A DNA stretch of 64,000 nt from an uncultured Tateyamaria sp. (GTDB lineage Bacteria; Pseudomonadota; Alphaproteobacteria; Rhodobacterales; Rhodobacteraceae). The DNA is taken from NCBI RefSeq assembly GCF_947496075.1, contig NZ_CANMBJ010000002.1, positions 124,001 to 188,000 of the forward strand. The letters run 5' to 3'. The notes beneath the pieces were generated by a model. That model searched no databases and was not told the origin of the DNA. It saw nothing but the letters and a program-made list of their open reading frames with translations. Of this stretch, positions 33,401 to 42,440 are shown one piece after another. The position numbers and the translations under genes are program-made. Numbering within the stretch: position 1 is the first letter of the stretch; each line of letters begins with the position of its first letter.

Positions 33401-35269
33401 ATGGCGGGCAGCGACACGGTGCGTCTAACGACAGCGCAGGCGATCATCCGCTATCTTGCGGCACAGTACATCGAGATCGACGGGCAAGAATGGCGCCTTT
33501 GTGGTGGTGGCTTTGGCATCTTTGGCCATGGCAACGTGACGTGCCTTGGCGAGGCGCTCTATGACCACAAGGACGTGCTGCCACTGTATCGCGGGCAGAA
33601 CGAGCAGAGCATGGGATTCGCGGCGGCAGGCTATGCCAAGACGTGGTTGCGCCAGCGGTTTATGTTCTGCACCGCCTCTGCCGGACCTGGCACGGCGAAC
33701 CTGCTTACGGCCTCGGCCCTGGCTCATGCCAACCGGCTTCCGATGCTGATGCTCTGCGGAGATACGTTTATCACCCGCTTGCCGGATCCGGTTCTGCAGC
33801 AGCTTGAGCATTTTGGCGATCCTACCTTTGGGGTGAATGACGCGTTCAAGGCTGTCACACGATACTGGGATCGCATCACGCATCCCGCACAGATCATCCA
33901 GTCACTGCCCAATGCGATTGCGACGATGCTGGACCCTGCCGATTGTGGGCCAGCCTTCCTCGGGTTGCCGCAGGATGTGCAGGGCTGGGCCTATGACTAC
34001 CCAACCGTGATGTTCGAGGAAAAGGTGCACCGCATTCGGCGCCAGTTCCCGGATGCCGCAGAGGTGGCGGATGCCGCCGCGGCACTGAAAGCAGCCAAGC
34101 GGCCCGTGATCATCGCGGGCGGCGGCGTGCAGTATTCGCGGGCAGTGGAAGAACTTACATCCTTTGCGGAGGCACACAACATCCCTGTGGTCGAAACCAT
34201 CGCGGGCCGTGCCAACATGATCGACACGCATCCATTGAATTGCGGGCCCATTGGCGTGACGGGATCGGACAGCGCCAATGCAGTGGCCGAAAAAGCAGAT
34301 GTGATCCTCTCGGTCGGCTGCCGGTTGCAGGACTTCACAACCGGATCCTGGACCGCCTTTGCACCTGATGCCCAAATCATCGGTCTGAATGCCGGCCGGC
34401 ATGACGCGGGCAAACATCGGTCGTTGCCCGTCGTAGGAGATGCCAAGCTGGGGCTTGATACACTGGGAGCGGCGATGACGGGTTACACGACGCCATCCGG
34501 TTGGGTCGACTTTGCCAAGGGTGAGCGTAGCAAATGGGTCGCCTATGTCGCGGACAACGTAGCTCATGGGAACCGTCCCAATTCCTACGCGCAGGCGATT
34601 GGCGTCGTGAATGCCAGCTGTGATCGGCGCGACCGGGTGGTCGCAGCAGCCGGTGGGCTTCCTGCTGAAGTGACCGCCAACTGGCGCACCCTGGACATCG
34701 GGACCGTGGATGTGGAGTTCGGCTTTTCCTGTATGGGCTATGAGATTGCGGGGGCATGGGGCGCGCGGATTGCGCAGGCCGAGAGAGAGCCAGATCAGGA
34801 TGTGATCACCTTTGTTGGGGATGGGTCATACCTGCTGATGAACTCGGACATCTATTCGTCGGTTCTGTCGCGGAAGAAGATGATTGTGCTTGTCCTCGAC
34901 AATGGTGGCTTTGCGGTCATCAACAAGCTGCAGAACAACACCGGCAACGAGAGCTTCAACAACCTGCTGAGTGATGCGCCGACGATCCCGCAAGCCTTTG
35001 CCGTGGACTTTGAAGCACATGCTGCCAGCATGGGAGCATCGGCCGAGACAGTTGAAAATCCTGCTGAACTGGGCGAGGCGTTCAAGCGGGCGAAGGCCAG
35101 CGAGACGACCTATGTCATTTGCATGAAGGTCGACGCCTATGAGGGGTGGACTACCGAGGGCCATGCCTGGTGGGAAGTGGGCACGCCACATGTGACAGAC
35201 AATGAAAAGGTTGCTGCTGCCCATGAAGATTGGGAATCGTCACGTCCGAAACAGCGGAAGGGCGTGTGA
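33401..35269 (+). CDS. iolD: 3D-(3,5/4)-trihydroxycyclohexane-1,2-dione hydrolase
   Basis: 622-residue thiamine-diphosphate enzyme that opens the ring of the inositol-derived diketone to 5-deoxy-glucuronate. It has the three ThDP-enzyme domains: an N-terminal PYR domain with the activating glutamate (E68 in GQNEQSMGF), a central nucleotide-fold-like domain, and a PP domain with the metal motif GDGSY (from residue 473) and the later LDNGG. ATG 33401 follows GGGAGGATAG; the frame is open further upstream but not coding. The stop overlaps the dioxygenase gene as TGATG. Confidence 0.92.
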   Translation: MAGSDTVRLTTAQAIIRYLAAQYIEIDGQEWRLCGGGFGIFGHGNVTCLGEALYDHKDVLPLYRGQNEQSMGFAAAGYAKTWLRQRFMFCTASAGPGTANLLTASALAHANRLPMLMLCGDTFITRLPDPVLQQLEHFGDPTFGVNDAFKAVTRYWDRITHPAQIIQSLPNAIATMLDPADCGPAFLGLPQDVQGWAYDYPTVMFEEKVHRIRRQFPDAAEVADAAAALKAAKRPVIIAGGGVQYSRAVEELTSFAEAHNIPVVETIAGRANMIDTHPLNCGPIGVTGSDSANAVAEKADVILSVGCRLQDFTTGSWTAFAPDAQIIGLNAGRHDAGKHRSLPVVGDAKLGLDTLGAAMTGYTTPSGWVDFAKGERSKWVAYVADNVAHGNRPNSYAQAIGVVNASCDRRDRVVAAAGGLPAEVTANWRTLDIGTVDVEFGFSCMGYEIAGAWGARIAQAEREPDQDVITFVGDGSYLLMNSDIYSSVLSRKKMIVLVLDNGGFAVINKLQNNTGNESFNNLLSDAPTIPQAFAVDFEAHAASMGASAETVENPAELGEAFKRAKASETTYVICMKVDAYEGWTTEGHAWWEVGTPHVTDNEKVAAAHEDWESSRPKQRKGV

Positions 35270-36114
35270 TGCAAAGCTTCACGGCTGAAACGGCTGATCC
35301 CGTTGCGATTTGCGAAGAGTTGCTGAATGGTTCCGGCGCGGTGCGCATCAAAGGTCTGTTCTTGCCTGAGCAGATCGCCGATGCGCGGGCGCGCATCATG
35401 GCGCATTCGAACGGAGAGGGTGAGAAGGTCACTCACTTCCAAGGCGCGGCGATTGAGGAGGGCCGCGCCAACCTGCAGCGCCGTGTCTGGAACCTGCTGG
35501 CCAAGGGCGATGTATTCTCGGACATGGCCACGCACCCTGTCATTATGGCGGTGCTGCGTCGCTGGTTGGGGTCAGAGTTCATCATGGGGTCGATTGCGGC
35601 GAACCGCCTGTTACCGGGTGGGCCGGGGCAAGAGCCCCATATTGACTTTCCCTATTGGGATTTTCACCAACCCGACACGCATCCGATGGGCCTGAACGCC
35701 AGTTTTCCCATGAACGCACAGGTGACCATCGCGCTTGATCCCTTCACCGAGGAAAGCGGCGCGACCGCCTATCTGCCCGGGTCGCAAAAGGACATGCGCT
35801 ATCCCACGGCAGAGGATCGCGACCATTTCTACGACAACTGCGCTCGCATGACGGGCGAGCCCGGGGACACAGTGATCTTTTTTGGCGCGGCGTGGCATTG
35901 TGCCATGCCAAACAACGCCGATCACGACCGCAACGCATTGCTGATCAATTACATCCCGAAATTTGTCAAACCGCTGGAGGATATGCCGGGGGCTCTGCCA
36001 CAATCCTTCCTTGATGCAGCCAGCCCCGAGATGCGGCAGCTTCTGGGTTTCAATTACAAATACCCGGAAATTCTGGATGATGCTGATGCTGTGAATGCTG
36101 AGGGGATCAAGTGA
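35269..36114 (+). CDS. PhyH-like Fe(II)/2-oxoglutarate dioxygenase within the iol operon
   Basis: 281-residue protein of the phytanoyl-CoA dioxygenase family. The iron-binding facial triad is visible: H124 and D126 in PHIDFPYWD, and H210 in AWHCAMPNN. R221 (HDRNALLINY) is the likely 2-oxoglutarate anchor. It is coupled to iolD (TGATG) and to iolC (GTGA), so it is made together with the pathway enzymes. It is not a known step of inositol catabolism. Hydroxylation or O-demethylation of an inositol derivative such as a methyl-inositol is one possibility (inference). The substrate is unknown. Confidence 0.82.
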   Translation: MQSFTAETADPVAICEELLNGSGAVRIKGLFLPEQIADARARIMAHSNGEGEKVTHFQGAAIEEGRANLQRRVWNLLAKGDVFSDMATHPVIMAVLRRWLGSEFIMGSIAANRLLPGGPGQEPHIDFPYWDFHQPDTHPMGLNASFPMNAQVTIALDPFTEESGATAYLPGSQKDMRYPTAEDRDHFYDNCARMTGEPGDTVIFFGAAWHCAMPNNADHDRNALLINYIPKFVKPLEDMPGALPQSFLDAASPEMRQLLGFNYKYPEILDDADAVNAEGIK

Positions 36115-37091
36115 GCGGGCTTCTGGAGGGCATAAAGGCCAATGACTTTGTCATCGTGGGCCGGGCAGGGATCGATTTCTTCACAGATGTTGGTGTGCGC
36201 GCCGAGGATGCGGAACGCCTGACCGTGGATCTTGGGGGGTCGGCGGCGAATATCGGCGCGGGCATCTGCAAGCTGGGAGGCAAGGCGGCTCTGGTGACAT
36301 CGGTGTCAGACGACTCGGTGGGCAGCTACTGTGTGAACCGCTTGCAGCACTACGGCGTGAACACGGATCATGTGCAGCGTGTGGGTGGAGAGTTCCGCAA
36401 CTCGCTGGCTTTCTATGAAAGCGTGCTGGAGGGGCACCGGAACGTCATCTACCGCAACGGCGCGGCTGATTTTCAGATGACCATGCAAGATGTCGAAGCA
36501 GTGGACTACTCCAAGTTTGGCGCACTGATCACTGCGGGGACTGTGTTTGCGGCTGAGCCGTCGCGGACCGCCACCTTCCGCGCCTTTGACCTGGCCAAGA
36601 CGGCAGGCTTGCCGATCATCTTCGACGTTGACTACCGCCCGTACTCTTGGCCCTCAGCAGAGGTTGCGGCCGATGTTCTCAGCCGCGCAGCCGAAGCCTC
36701 GGACATGATTGTGGGCAATGACGAAGAGTTTGGATTCATGGCGGGCGGCATGGACAAGGGACTGGCCAAGGCCAGAGCCTTGTCAGAGACGACTGCTGAA
36801 ATCGTGATCTACAAGATGGGTGAGAACGGGGCTGTCACCTATGCGGGCGGTGAAGAGATTGCCACTGGCATCTACCCGGTTACGGCGGTCAAACCAAACG
36901 GTGCAGGAGACGCGTTCATGGCGGGTCTCATGACCGGAATGGCCGATGGGCGCGATCTGAGAACTGCAATCCTTCGTGGGTCGGCTTGCGCCTCAATCAC
37001 CGTCTCGCAACCGGGTTGCGCGCCCGCGATGCCCACCCCCGACCTGCTTGATGATTTCCTGACCAACCATCCCGGTCCGACACCAACGTAA
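36111..37091 (+). CDS. iolC: 5-dehydro-2-deoxygluconokinase
   Basis: 326-residue PfkB-family sugar kinase phosphorylating 2-deoxy-5-keto-D-gluconate. The N-terminal signature is VDLGGSAANIGAG, and the C-terminal NGAGDAF contains the catalytic D267. The start codon is GTG at 36111, overlapping the dioxygenase stop by four bases. It is the single-domain form, without the IolC-DUF2090 fusion found in many proteobacteria, and the aldolase is a separate gene (37957). Confidence 0.9.
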   Translation: MSGLLEGIKANDFVIVGRAGIDFFTDVGVRAEDAERLTVDLGGSAANIGAGICKLGGKAALVTSVSDDSVGSYCVNRLQHYGVNTDHVQRVGGEFRNSLAFYESVLEGHRNVIYRNGAADFQMTMQDVEAVDYSKFGALITAGTVFAAEPSRTATFRAFDLAKTAGLPIIFDVDYRPYSWPSAEVAADVLSRAAEASDMIVGNDEEFGFMAGGMDKGLAKARALSETTAEIVIYKMGENGAVTYAGGEEIATGIYPVTAVKPNGAGDAFMAGLMTGMADGRDLRTAILRGSACASITVSQPGCAPAMPTPDLLDDFLTNHPGPTPT

Positions 37092-37105
37092 AAGGAGGCA
37101 CGCCG

Positions 37106-37960
37106 ATGCATATCGCGCCTTACGACAACCAGAACAAACCGATCGTGGATGCCGACGATGCCACTGTCCCTCTCAACTACTTCAATATCGTGAAGCTGAA
37201 AAAGGGCGAGGCATTTGAATATGCCGTACCCGGCTACGAGACATGCATCGTGCCCGCGACCGGCACCGTCGATGTGAATGTCGAAGGGTTCAAGGCGGAT
37301 GCCTTGGGCGGGCGCGGCGTAGATGTGTGGGATGGCGAACCCGAAGGCGTCTACGTGCCCACAGCGGCCAAGGCCGAGATGGTGTGCACTTCGGACGAGG
37401 CTGAGGTTTTCGTGGCGGGTGCCAAATACGACAAGGTGCTCGACGCCTTTGCCGTACGCAATGACGAACTGGATCTGGTGCAATACGGCTCTGACGACAC
37501 CAAAACGCACCGCAAGATCAAGCATATCCTGGGCACCAAATACCATGACAAGGTCGGCCGCCTGCTGGTGTCCGAACTGTTCACGGTCGGGCAGGGTGGT
37601 TGGTCCGGCTTCCCCAGCCACAAGCACGACACCGACCGGTCCGAAGGCGGTGAGATCATTGAGACGCGCCACGACGAGACCTACAACTTCCGCTTCCGTC
37701 CCAACCACGGCTCGGGCGTGCAGATGCTGCAACGGAACGACAATACGGCGGGCGACGCCTATCACATCGTGGATGGCTCCACGATCTGCCTCGACAACGG
37801 ATACCACCCCTGCGCGGTGCTGCCGGGCTACGAGATGTATTACTTTACCATCCTCGGTGGTCTGAGCCAGCGCAGCCTGGTGCAGTATTTCCAACCCACC
37901 CATGCCTACCAGATTGAGACGATCCCAGGCATCAAGGACATGATCGCGAAGTTCAAATGA
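37106..37960 (+). CDS. iolB: 5-deoxy-glucuronate isomerase
   Basis: 284-residue cupin-type isomerase converting 5-deoxy-glucuronate to 2-deoxy-5-keto-gluconate. The probable metal site is in GWSGFPSHKHDTD with further ligands in the second cupin half (DNGYHPCAVLPGYEMYYF). ATG 37106 follows AAAGGAGG. The stop overlaps the aldolase start (ATGA). Confidence 0.92.
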   Translation: MHIAPYDNQNKPIVDADDATVPLNYFNIVKLKKGEAFEYAVPGYETCIVPATGTVDVNVEGFKADALGGRGVDVWDGEPEGVYVPTAAKAEMVCTSDEAEVFVAGAKYDKVLDAFAVRNDELDLVQYGSDDTKTHRKIKHILGTKYHDKVGRLLVSELFTVGQGGWSGFPSHKHDTDRSEGGEIIETRHDETYNFRFRPNHGSGVQMLQRNDNTAGDAYHIVDGSTICLDNGYHPCAVLPGYEMYYFTILGGLSQRSLVQYFQPTHAYQIETIPGIKDMIAKFK

Positions 37961-38784
37961 CCCTTGCAACACTGGCAGAGGTGCTGGGCCCGGCCAAGGC
38001 CCAAGGCCACGCTGTGGCTGGTCTGGTCACGCTGGGCTGGGAAGACATGCGGGCCTACGTCGCGGCGGCGGAGGCGGAGGCATGCCCTGTTATCCTGCAA
38101 GCCGGACCGTCCTGCCGGGAACACACGCCACTGCGGGTGCTTGGCAAGATGTTCCGGCATCTGGCCGAAGGTGCAAGCGTGCCAGTCGTGGCGCATCTTG
38201 ACCATGGGTACACCTTCGACGAGTGCAAAGAGGCGCTCGATAGCGGCTTCACGTCGCTCATGTTTGATGGCTCGCGCAAGCCGCTGGCCGAGAACATTGC
38301 CGAGACGGCGGCTATTGCCGAGATGGCACACAAGGCGGGTATTTCCTGCGAAGGTGAGATCGGGTTCGTCGGCTATGACAACGGTGAGGCTTCGGCGGGC
38401 ACGGATCCGGACGAGGCTGCGTTATTCTCCCGCGAGACGGGCGTGGATGCCATGGCGATTTCGGTTGGCAACGTGCACTTGCAAACCGATCAATCAGGCG
38501 GCTTGGACGAGGACCGTATCGCGGCCATCCAGGCGGTCACCGATGTGCCTTTGGTTATTCACGGTGGGTCTGGCGTGCCCGCCGCACAGCGCCGCAAGCT
38601 GGCGACCCAAACGAATATTTGTAAGTTCAATATCGGGACTGAGCTGCGCCAAGCTTTTGGCAACGCGCTCCGCGATGCCGTGAACAGAGACCCCGACCGG
38701 TTCGATCGTGTGCAAATCTTGAAAGATACGCATGATCCGGTGGTCGCAGCGACGCGCACCGTCTTGCAGACAATGAGAGGCTAA
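37957..38784 (+). CDS. iolJ: Class II aldolase, 6-phospho-5-dehydro-2-deoxygluconate aldolase
   Basis: 275-residue zinc-dependent aldolase of the fructose-bisphosphate/tagatose family. VVAHLDHGYTF holds D82 and the zinc ligand H83; later ligands are in ISVGNVH and VIHGGSG. In the iol context it should cleave 2-deoxy-5-keto-gluconate 6-phosphate into dihydroxyacetone phosphate and malonate semialdehyde. Translationally coupled to iolB. Confidence 0.87.
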   Translation: MTLATLAEVLGPAKAQGHAVAGLVTLGWEDMRAYVAAAEAEACPVILQAGPSCREHTPLRVLGKMFRHLAEGASVPVVAHLDHGYTFDECKEALDSGFTSLMFDGSRKPLAENIAETAAIAEMAHKAGISCEGEIGFVGYDNGEASAGTDPDEAALFSRETGVDAMAISVGNVHLQTDQSGGLDEDRIAAIQAVTDVPLVIHGGSGVPAAQRRKLATQTNICKFNIGTELRQAFGNALRDAVNRDPDRFDRVQILKDTHDPVVAATRTVLQTMRG

Positions 38785-38788
38785 GCCC

Positions 38789-39784
38789 ATGATTAACATC
38801 GCACTTTTGGGCTGTGGCCGTATTGGGCAGGTCCATGCGCGCAGCCTGATGGGGCTGGAAGGTGCCCAAGTCGCCGCTGTCGCCGACGCCATGCCAGAAG
38901 CTGCCAATGCGCTTGCTGCGCGAACCGGCGCTCAGGTCATGGGGGTCGAAGACATTCTCGCGGCGTCGGACATCGACGCGGTGGTGATCGGGACACCGAC
39001 GACCACGCATTACGACTTGATCCATGGGGCTGCGCGGGCGGGCAAGGCGATCTTCTGCGAAAAGCCCATCGACCTGAACGCGGGGCGCATTCGAGATTGT
39101 CTTGCTGTGGTCGAGCAGCACGGCGTGCCTTTCTTCATCGCTTTCAACCGCCGTTTCGACCCGAATTTCCGGACCCTCAAAGGGCAAATCGATGAGGGCC
39201 GCATCGGGAAAGTTGAGATGGTGACGATCCTGTCGCGCGACCCGTCGCCGCCGCCCATCGGATACATCAAGACATCCGGTGGTCTCTTCCGCGATATGAT
39301 GATCCACGATCTTGATATGGCGCGCTTCATGTTGGGTGAAGACCCGGTGGAGATTTTTGCCCATGGTTCGTGCCTTGTGGACCCAGAAATTGGGCAGGCT
39401 GGGGATGTGGACACTGCGATGGTCAGCTTGCGCACAGCATCGGGCAAGCTCTGCCAGATATCGAATTCCCGTCGCGCGACCTATGGCTATGACCAGCGGA
39501 TCGAAGTGCATGGAGAAAGAGGGATGCTTCGGGCGGATAACGTTCTGACCTCGACCGTTGAAGTGTCCGACGCGCAGGGCTTCACCCGTGCCCCGACCGA
39601 GCCGTTCTTCCTTGAACGGTACGCAGCCGCATATACCGCAGAGATGCAGCATTTCGTCGAGGTCGTTACAGCTGGTACTTCGCCAAATCCAAGTGGCGTT
39701 GATGGATACAAGGCACAAGTGATGGCCGACGCGGCGCAAGCCTCCTATGAAGGAGGCGTGCCGCAAGCCCTGACATTCGACTAA
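38789..39784 (+). CDS. iolG: myo-Inositol 2-dehydrogenase
   Basis: 331-residue Gfo/Idh/MocA dehydrogenase oxidising myo-inositol to scyllo-inosose with NAD. The cofactor motif is ALLGCGRIGQVHA. The catalytic lysine is K92 in CEKPID, and the D-x3-H pair (D169, H173) lies in RDMMIHDLDMARF, all as in IolG. Last gene of the plus-strand iol arm, 4 bp after iolJ. The gene for the next enzyme, malonate-semialdehyde dehydrogenase (iolA/mmsA), is not in this window. Confidence 0.88.
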   Translation: MINIALLGCGRIGQVHARSLMGLEGAQVAAVADAMPEAANALAARTGAQVMGVEDILAASDIDAVVIGTPTTTHYDLIHGAARAGKAIFCEKPIDLNAGRIRDCLAVVEQHGVPFFIAFNRRFDPNFRTLKGQIDEGRIGKVEMVTILSRDPSPPPIGYIKTSGGLFRDMMIHDLDMARFMLGEDPVEIFAHGSCLVDPEIGQAGDVDTAMVSLRTASGKLCQISNSRRATYGYDQRIEVHGERGMLRADNVLTSTVEVSDAQGFTRAPTEPFFLERYAAAYTAEMQHFVEVVTAGTSPNPSGVDGYKAQVMADAAQASYEGGVPQALTFD

Positions 39785-39787
39785 ACG

Positions 39788-41140
39788 TCAGATTGCAGCG
39801 CTGTAAGTGCGATCATCGGATTTTTCGTTCTGATCGGTGGTCAAAGTGCCAGCGATCATCCGAACCAGTGGGTGAGCCCACCGCGCAATGCTGAGCGTCC
39901 TGCCGTTCCAGGTCACGGCGTCGCCAAAGCGTTCGACAATGTGCAGAATGGCGGTCAGGATGATTTGCTCTGCCAACTGCGCGTCGGACAGTGTTGCGGT
40001 ATGGTAGCACATCAGCTGTTCGACCAGATCGGCTTTCAGATGGTCCGTGTCGCTCAATTCATAACCACGCCACAAAGCGGATTGCCCCGCTTCGACCTGC
40101 GCGGCGTATTTGCCGGTGACTGGAATGTTCTGCGCAAATCCCTGCGGATAGGTTGAAATGGCCGAAGCGCCCAACCCGATCAGGTAGGGCGCCCTGTCGT
40201 CGGTGTATCCCTGGAACGAACGTGTCAGGCGTTTGTCGAAATAGGCTTGCGCCAACGCATCGTCAGGCCGTGCGAAGTGGTCGATGCCGATCTGAACATA
40301 GCCTTGGCCCAGAAGGGTCCTGCGGGCCAGGTCAAACAGGGCAAGGCGTTGTTCAGGTTTGGGCAGTGCATCACTGGGTATCAATGATTGGCGTTTGGAC
40401 ATCCAAGGCACGTGGGCATATCCAAAAAGCGCAATCCGCCCGGGATCCATCTCCAGCGCTGCTTCGAGGGTTGCCGACAGCGTCTTCTCTGTCTGGAAGG
40501 GCAAACCATAGAGCAGATCGAAATTCAGTGCGTTGATGTCCAAACCACGGAGTTGCTCAACGACGTCGGCTGTGAGGTCGCGGGATTGATGTCGACCAAT
40601 TGCTTTTTGCACTTGAGGGTCAAAATCCTGAATACCCAGACTGACCCGTGACATGCCGTGCTTTTTCAGCATCGCCAGCCGCTTTGGGCCAACATCCGTG
40701 GGGTCCACCTCGACGGAAAATTCCTCAAGTTGGTCAAGTTCCCAGATGTCGTTCAGACCGGTTAACAGGTGATCCAGCAGGGAAGACGACAGAATCGTTG
40801 GTGTCCCGCCGCCCAGATGCAGGCGCCTTGGACGTACCCTGTTGGCGAAGCTGTCACGGGCCGACTGTGCCTCGGCTAAAATCCGCTCAACATACGGTGC
40901 CAACGGGGCATCGTTTCTCGTGCCTTGGGTTCGACAAGCGCAGAACCAGCAAAGTCTGCGGCAAAAGGGAATGTGGACATAAAGGGAAATCTCTGCATCC
41001 TCGGGAGCAGTGGATTGCCAAGTGCGCACGCATTCCTCACCGACAGCATCGCTGAACCAATTCGCGGGCGGGTAGCTGGTAAAGCGTGGCACCTTGGCGT
41101 CAAAAAGCCCATGACGGCGGAGGTCTGATACGTGTTTCAT
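39788..41140 (-). CDS. hemN: Oxygen-independent coproporphyrinogen III oxidase
   Basis: 450-residue radical-SAM enzyme for anaerobic heme and bacteriochlorophyll precursor synthesis. The 4Fe-4S motif C-x3-C-x2-C is C60, C64 and C67 (PFCRRLCWFCACR), with GGGTPT following and a HemN C-terminal domain. The start at 41140 gives the usual N-terminus MKHVSDLRRHGLFD; in-frame codons farther upstream run through the FNR site. No good ribosome site precedes the ATG. The FNR box centre lies exactly 41.5 bases upstream of the A of this ATG. Divergent from fnrL. Confidence 0.9.
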   Translation of the reverse strand: MKHVSDLRRHGLFDAKVPRFTSYPPANWFSDAVGEECVRTWQSTAPEDAEISLYVHIPFCRRLCWFCACRTQGTRNDAPLAPYVERILAEAQSARDSFANRVRPRRLHLGGGTPTILSSSLLDHLLTGLNDIWELDQLEEFSVEVDPTDVGPKRLAMLKKHGMSRVSLGIQDFDPQVQKAIGRHQSRDLTADVVEQLRGLDINALNFDLLYGLPFQTEKTLSATLEAALEMDPGRIALFGYAHVPWMSKRQSLIPSDALPKPEQRLALFDLARRTLLGQGYVQIGIDHFARPDDALAQAYFDKRLTRSFQGYTDDRAPYLIGLGASAISTYPQGFAQNIPVTGKYAAQVEAGQSALWRGYELSDTDHLKADLVEQLMCYHTATLSDAQLAEQIILTAILHIVERFGDAVTWNGRTLSIARWAHPLVRMIAGTLTTDQNEKSDDRTYSAAI

Positions 41141-41174
41141 GCTCTTAAGCTGAGTGATCTGTCGGCACCACGCA

Positions 41175-41188
41175 TTGACACAGATCAA
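41175..41188. promoter_or_regulatory. FNR box between hemN and fnrL
   Basis: TTGAC-ACAG-ATCAA matches the FNR consensus TTGAT-N4-ATCAA at nine of ten positions. It is centred 41.5 bp upstream of the hemN ATG. It ends only 8 bp before the first possible fnrL start codon, so it may activate hemN and repress fnrL (autoregulation). Confidence 0.85.
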
Positions 41189-41196
41189 CGGAGGGT

Positions 41197-41940
41197 GTGG
41201 TGAACAAAGTGCTGCCCATCATGGAAAGCTGTGCAAGCTGCCCGATCCGTCACCGCGCCGTGTGCGCGCGTTGCGATGATGACGAACTGGAACAGCTGAA
41301 CCAGATCAAGTTTTATAAGACATATGCCGCAGGCCAGACGATCGCCATGCGAGGGGATGCGCTGGATGTGGTGGCTTCAGTCGTTGCAGGTACGGCAACA
41401 CTGGAACGCGCAATCGAAGATGGTCGGACCCAATTGGTTGGCTTGTTGCTGCCGTCAGACTTCATCGGCCGGCCCGGGCGCGACACGTTGCAATATGATG
41501 TTACGGCTGTGACAGATGTCACGCTGTGCTGTTTCCAACGTAAGCCCTTTGAGGCGTTGTTGATCCGTATTCCCCATGTTCAAGAACGGTTGCTGGAGAT
41601 GGCCTTGGATGAACTGGACGCCGCTCGCGACTGGATGCTCTTGTTAGGCCGCAAGACAGCGCGTGAGAAGATCGCAAGTTTCCTTATGCTCATTGCCAAG
41701 CGCACCGTTCACCCGGATGGACGGGTTCTGGGGGACCTGTCGCGTATCGAATTGCCGATCAGCCGCGAGGCGATGGCAAACTTTCTGGGCCTCACTATCG
41801 AGACAGTCAGCCGCCAGTTTACCGGCTTGCGCAAGGACGGTGTGATCGAGCTGGATGGCAACCGGAGTGTGCGCATTCCTGACCTTGAGACGCTGTTGCT
41901 GGAAAGCGGTGACGATTCAGATGGTGGGCCCCTGATCTGA
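41197..41940 (+). CDS. fnrL: FnrL, oxygen-sensing CRP/FNR-family regulator
   Basis: 247-residue activator/repressor. Cysteines for the oxygen-labile 4Fe-4S cluster occur in the N-terminus (C12, C15, C23, C26 in CASCPIRHRAVCARC) and centrally (C111, C112). A cyclic-nucleotide-binding-like domain precedes the helix-turn-helix, whose recognition helix reads IETVSRQF (E202, S205, R206) and predicts TTGAT-type target sites. Several GTG starts (41197, 41200) are possible after GGAGG; ATG 41221 is an alternative. Four FNR boxes in the surrounding 5 kb are its evident targets. Confidence 0.92.
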   Translation: MVNKVLPIMESCASCPIRHRAVCARCDDDELEQLNQIKFYKTYAAGQTIAMRGDALDVVASVVAGTATLERAIEDGRTQLVGLLLPSDFIGRPGRDTLQYDVTAVTDVTLCCFQRKPFEALLIRIPHVQERLLEMALDELDAARDWMLLLGRKTAREKIASFLMLIAKRTVHPDGRVLGDLSRIELPISREAMANFLGLTIETVSRQFTGLRKDGVIELDGNRSVRIPDLETLLLESGDDSDGGPLI

Positions 41941-41947
41941 CGTTGGC

Positions 41948-41961
41948 TTGATCCAAATCAA
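41948..41961 (+). promoter_or_regulatory. FNR box upstream of the usp gene
   Basis: TTGAT-CCAA-ATCAA is a perfect match to the FNR consensus. It begins 7 bp after the fnrL stop and is centred 67 bp before the usp start codon. Confidence 0.88.
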
Positions 41962-42021
41962 CGCGGCGGTGCGACGCCTTCGCTATCCCTTCTGACCGAA
42001 AGGCCAAAGGAGGGCTTGCAC

Positions 42022-42429
42022 ATGTATTCCAACATCCTGATCCCCGTCTTGTTCGGCGAGGGACGCGATCATCCGCAGGCTGTGGCCGTCGCCAAGCATC
42101 TTGCATCTGAGGGCGCGCGCATAACGTTGCTGCACGTGATGGAACAGTTGCCCATGTACGCCGCTGAATACGTGCCGGCGGATACGGTGGCGGGCAATCG
42201 GGAGCGGATTGCAACGCGGTTGAAGATGATGGCCAGTGAATTGCCAAACGGGCAAAGCGCCGTGATTGAAGGCGCAACCGGTCGCAGTATCACCGACTAC
42301 GCCGAACAAAACGGTGTCGATCTGATCGTCATTGCGTCCCACCAGCCTGCTTTGTCCGATATCCTGCTGGGGTCGACAGCAGCGTGGGTCACGCGTCACG
42401 CGAAGTGTGCGGTGCATGTAATTCGGTAA
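42022..42429 (+). CDS. Universal stress protein (UspA family)
   Basis: 135-residue single-domain Usp-fold protein. It opens [14 protein letters not shown] and ends with [20 protein letters not shown], the G-x2-G-x9-G(S/T)-like ATP-binding region in slightly altered form. ATG 42022 follows AAAGGAGGG at good spacing. It is placed between fnrL and ccoN with its own FNR box, so expression under low oxygen is expected. Molecular role not known. Confidence 0.85.
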   Translation: MYSNILIPVLFGEGRDHPQAVAVAKHLASEGARITLLHVMEQLPMYAAEYVPADTVAGNRERIATRLKMMASELPNGQSAVIEGATGRSITDYAEQNGVDLIVIASHQPALSDILLGSTAAWVTRHAKCAVHVIR

Positions 42430-42440
42430 ATCGGCCTCTC

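Noticed and set aside
36872-37972. 366-codon open frame antisense to iolC/iolB
   Set aside because: Shadow of the iol genes; no ribosome site or recognisable domain.
37964-38683. 239-codon frame overlapping the aldolase in another frame
   Set aside because: Low-complexity Arg/Ser/Pro-rich translation typical of a frame-shifted GC-rich gene.
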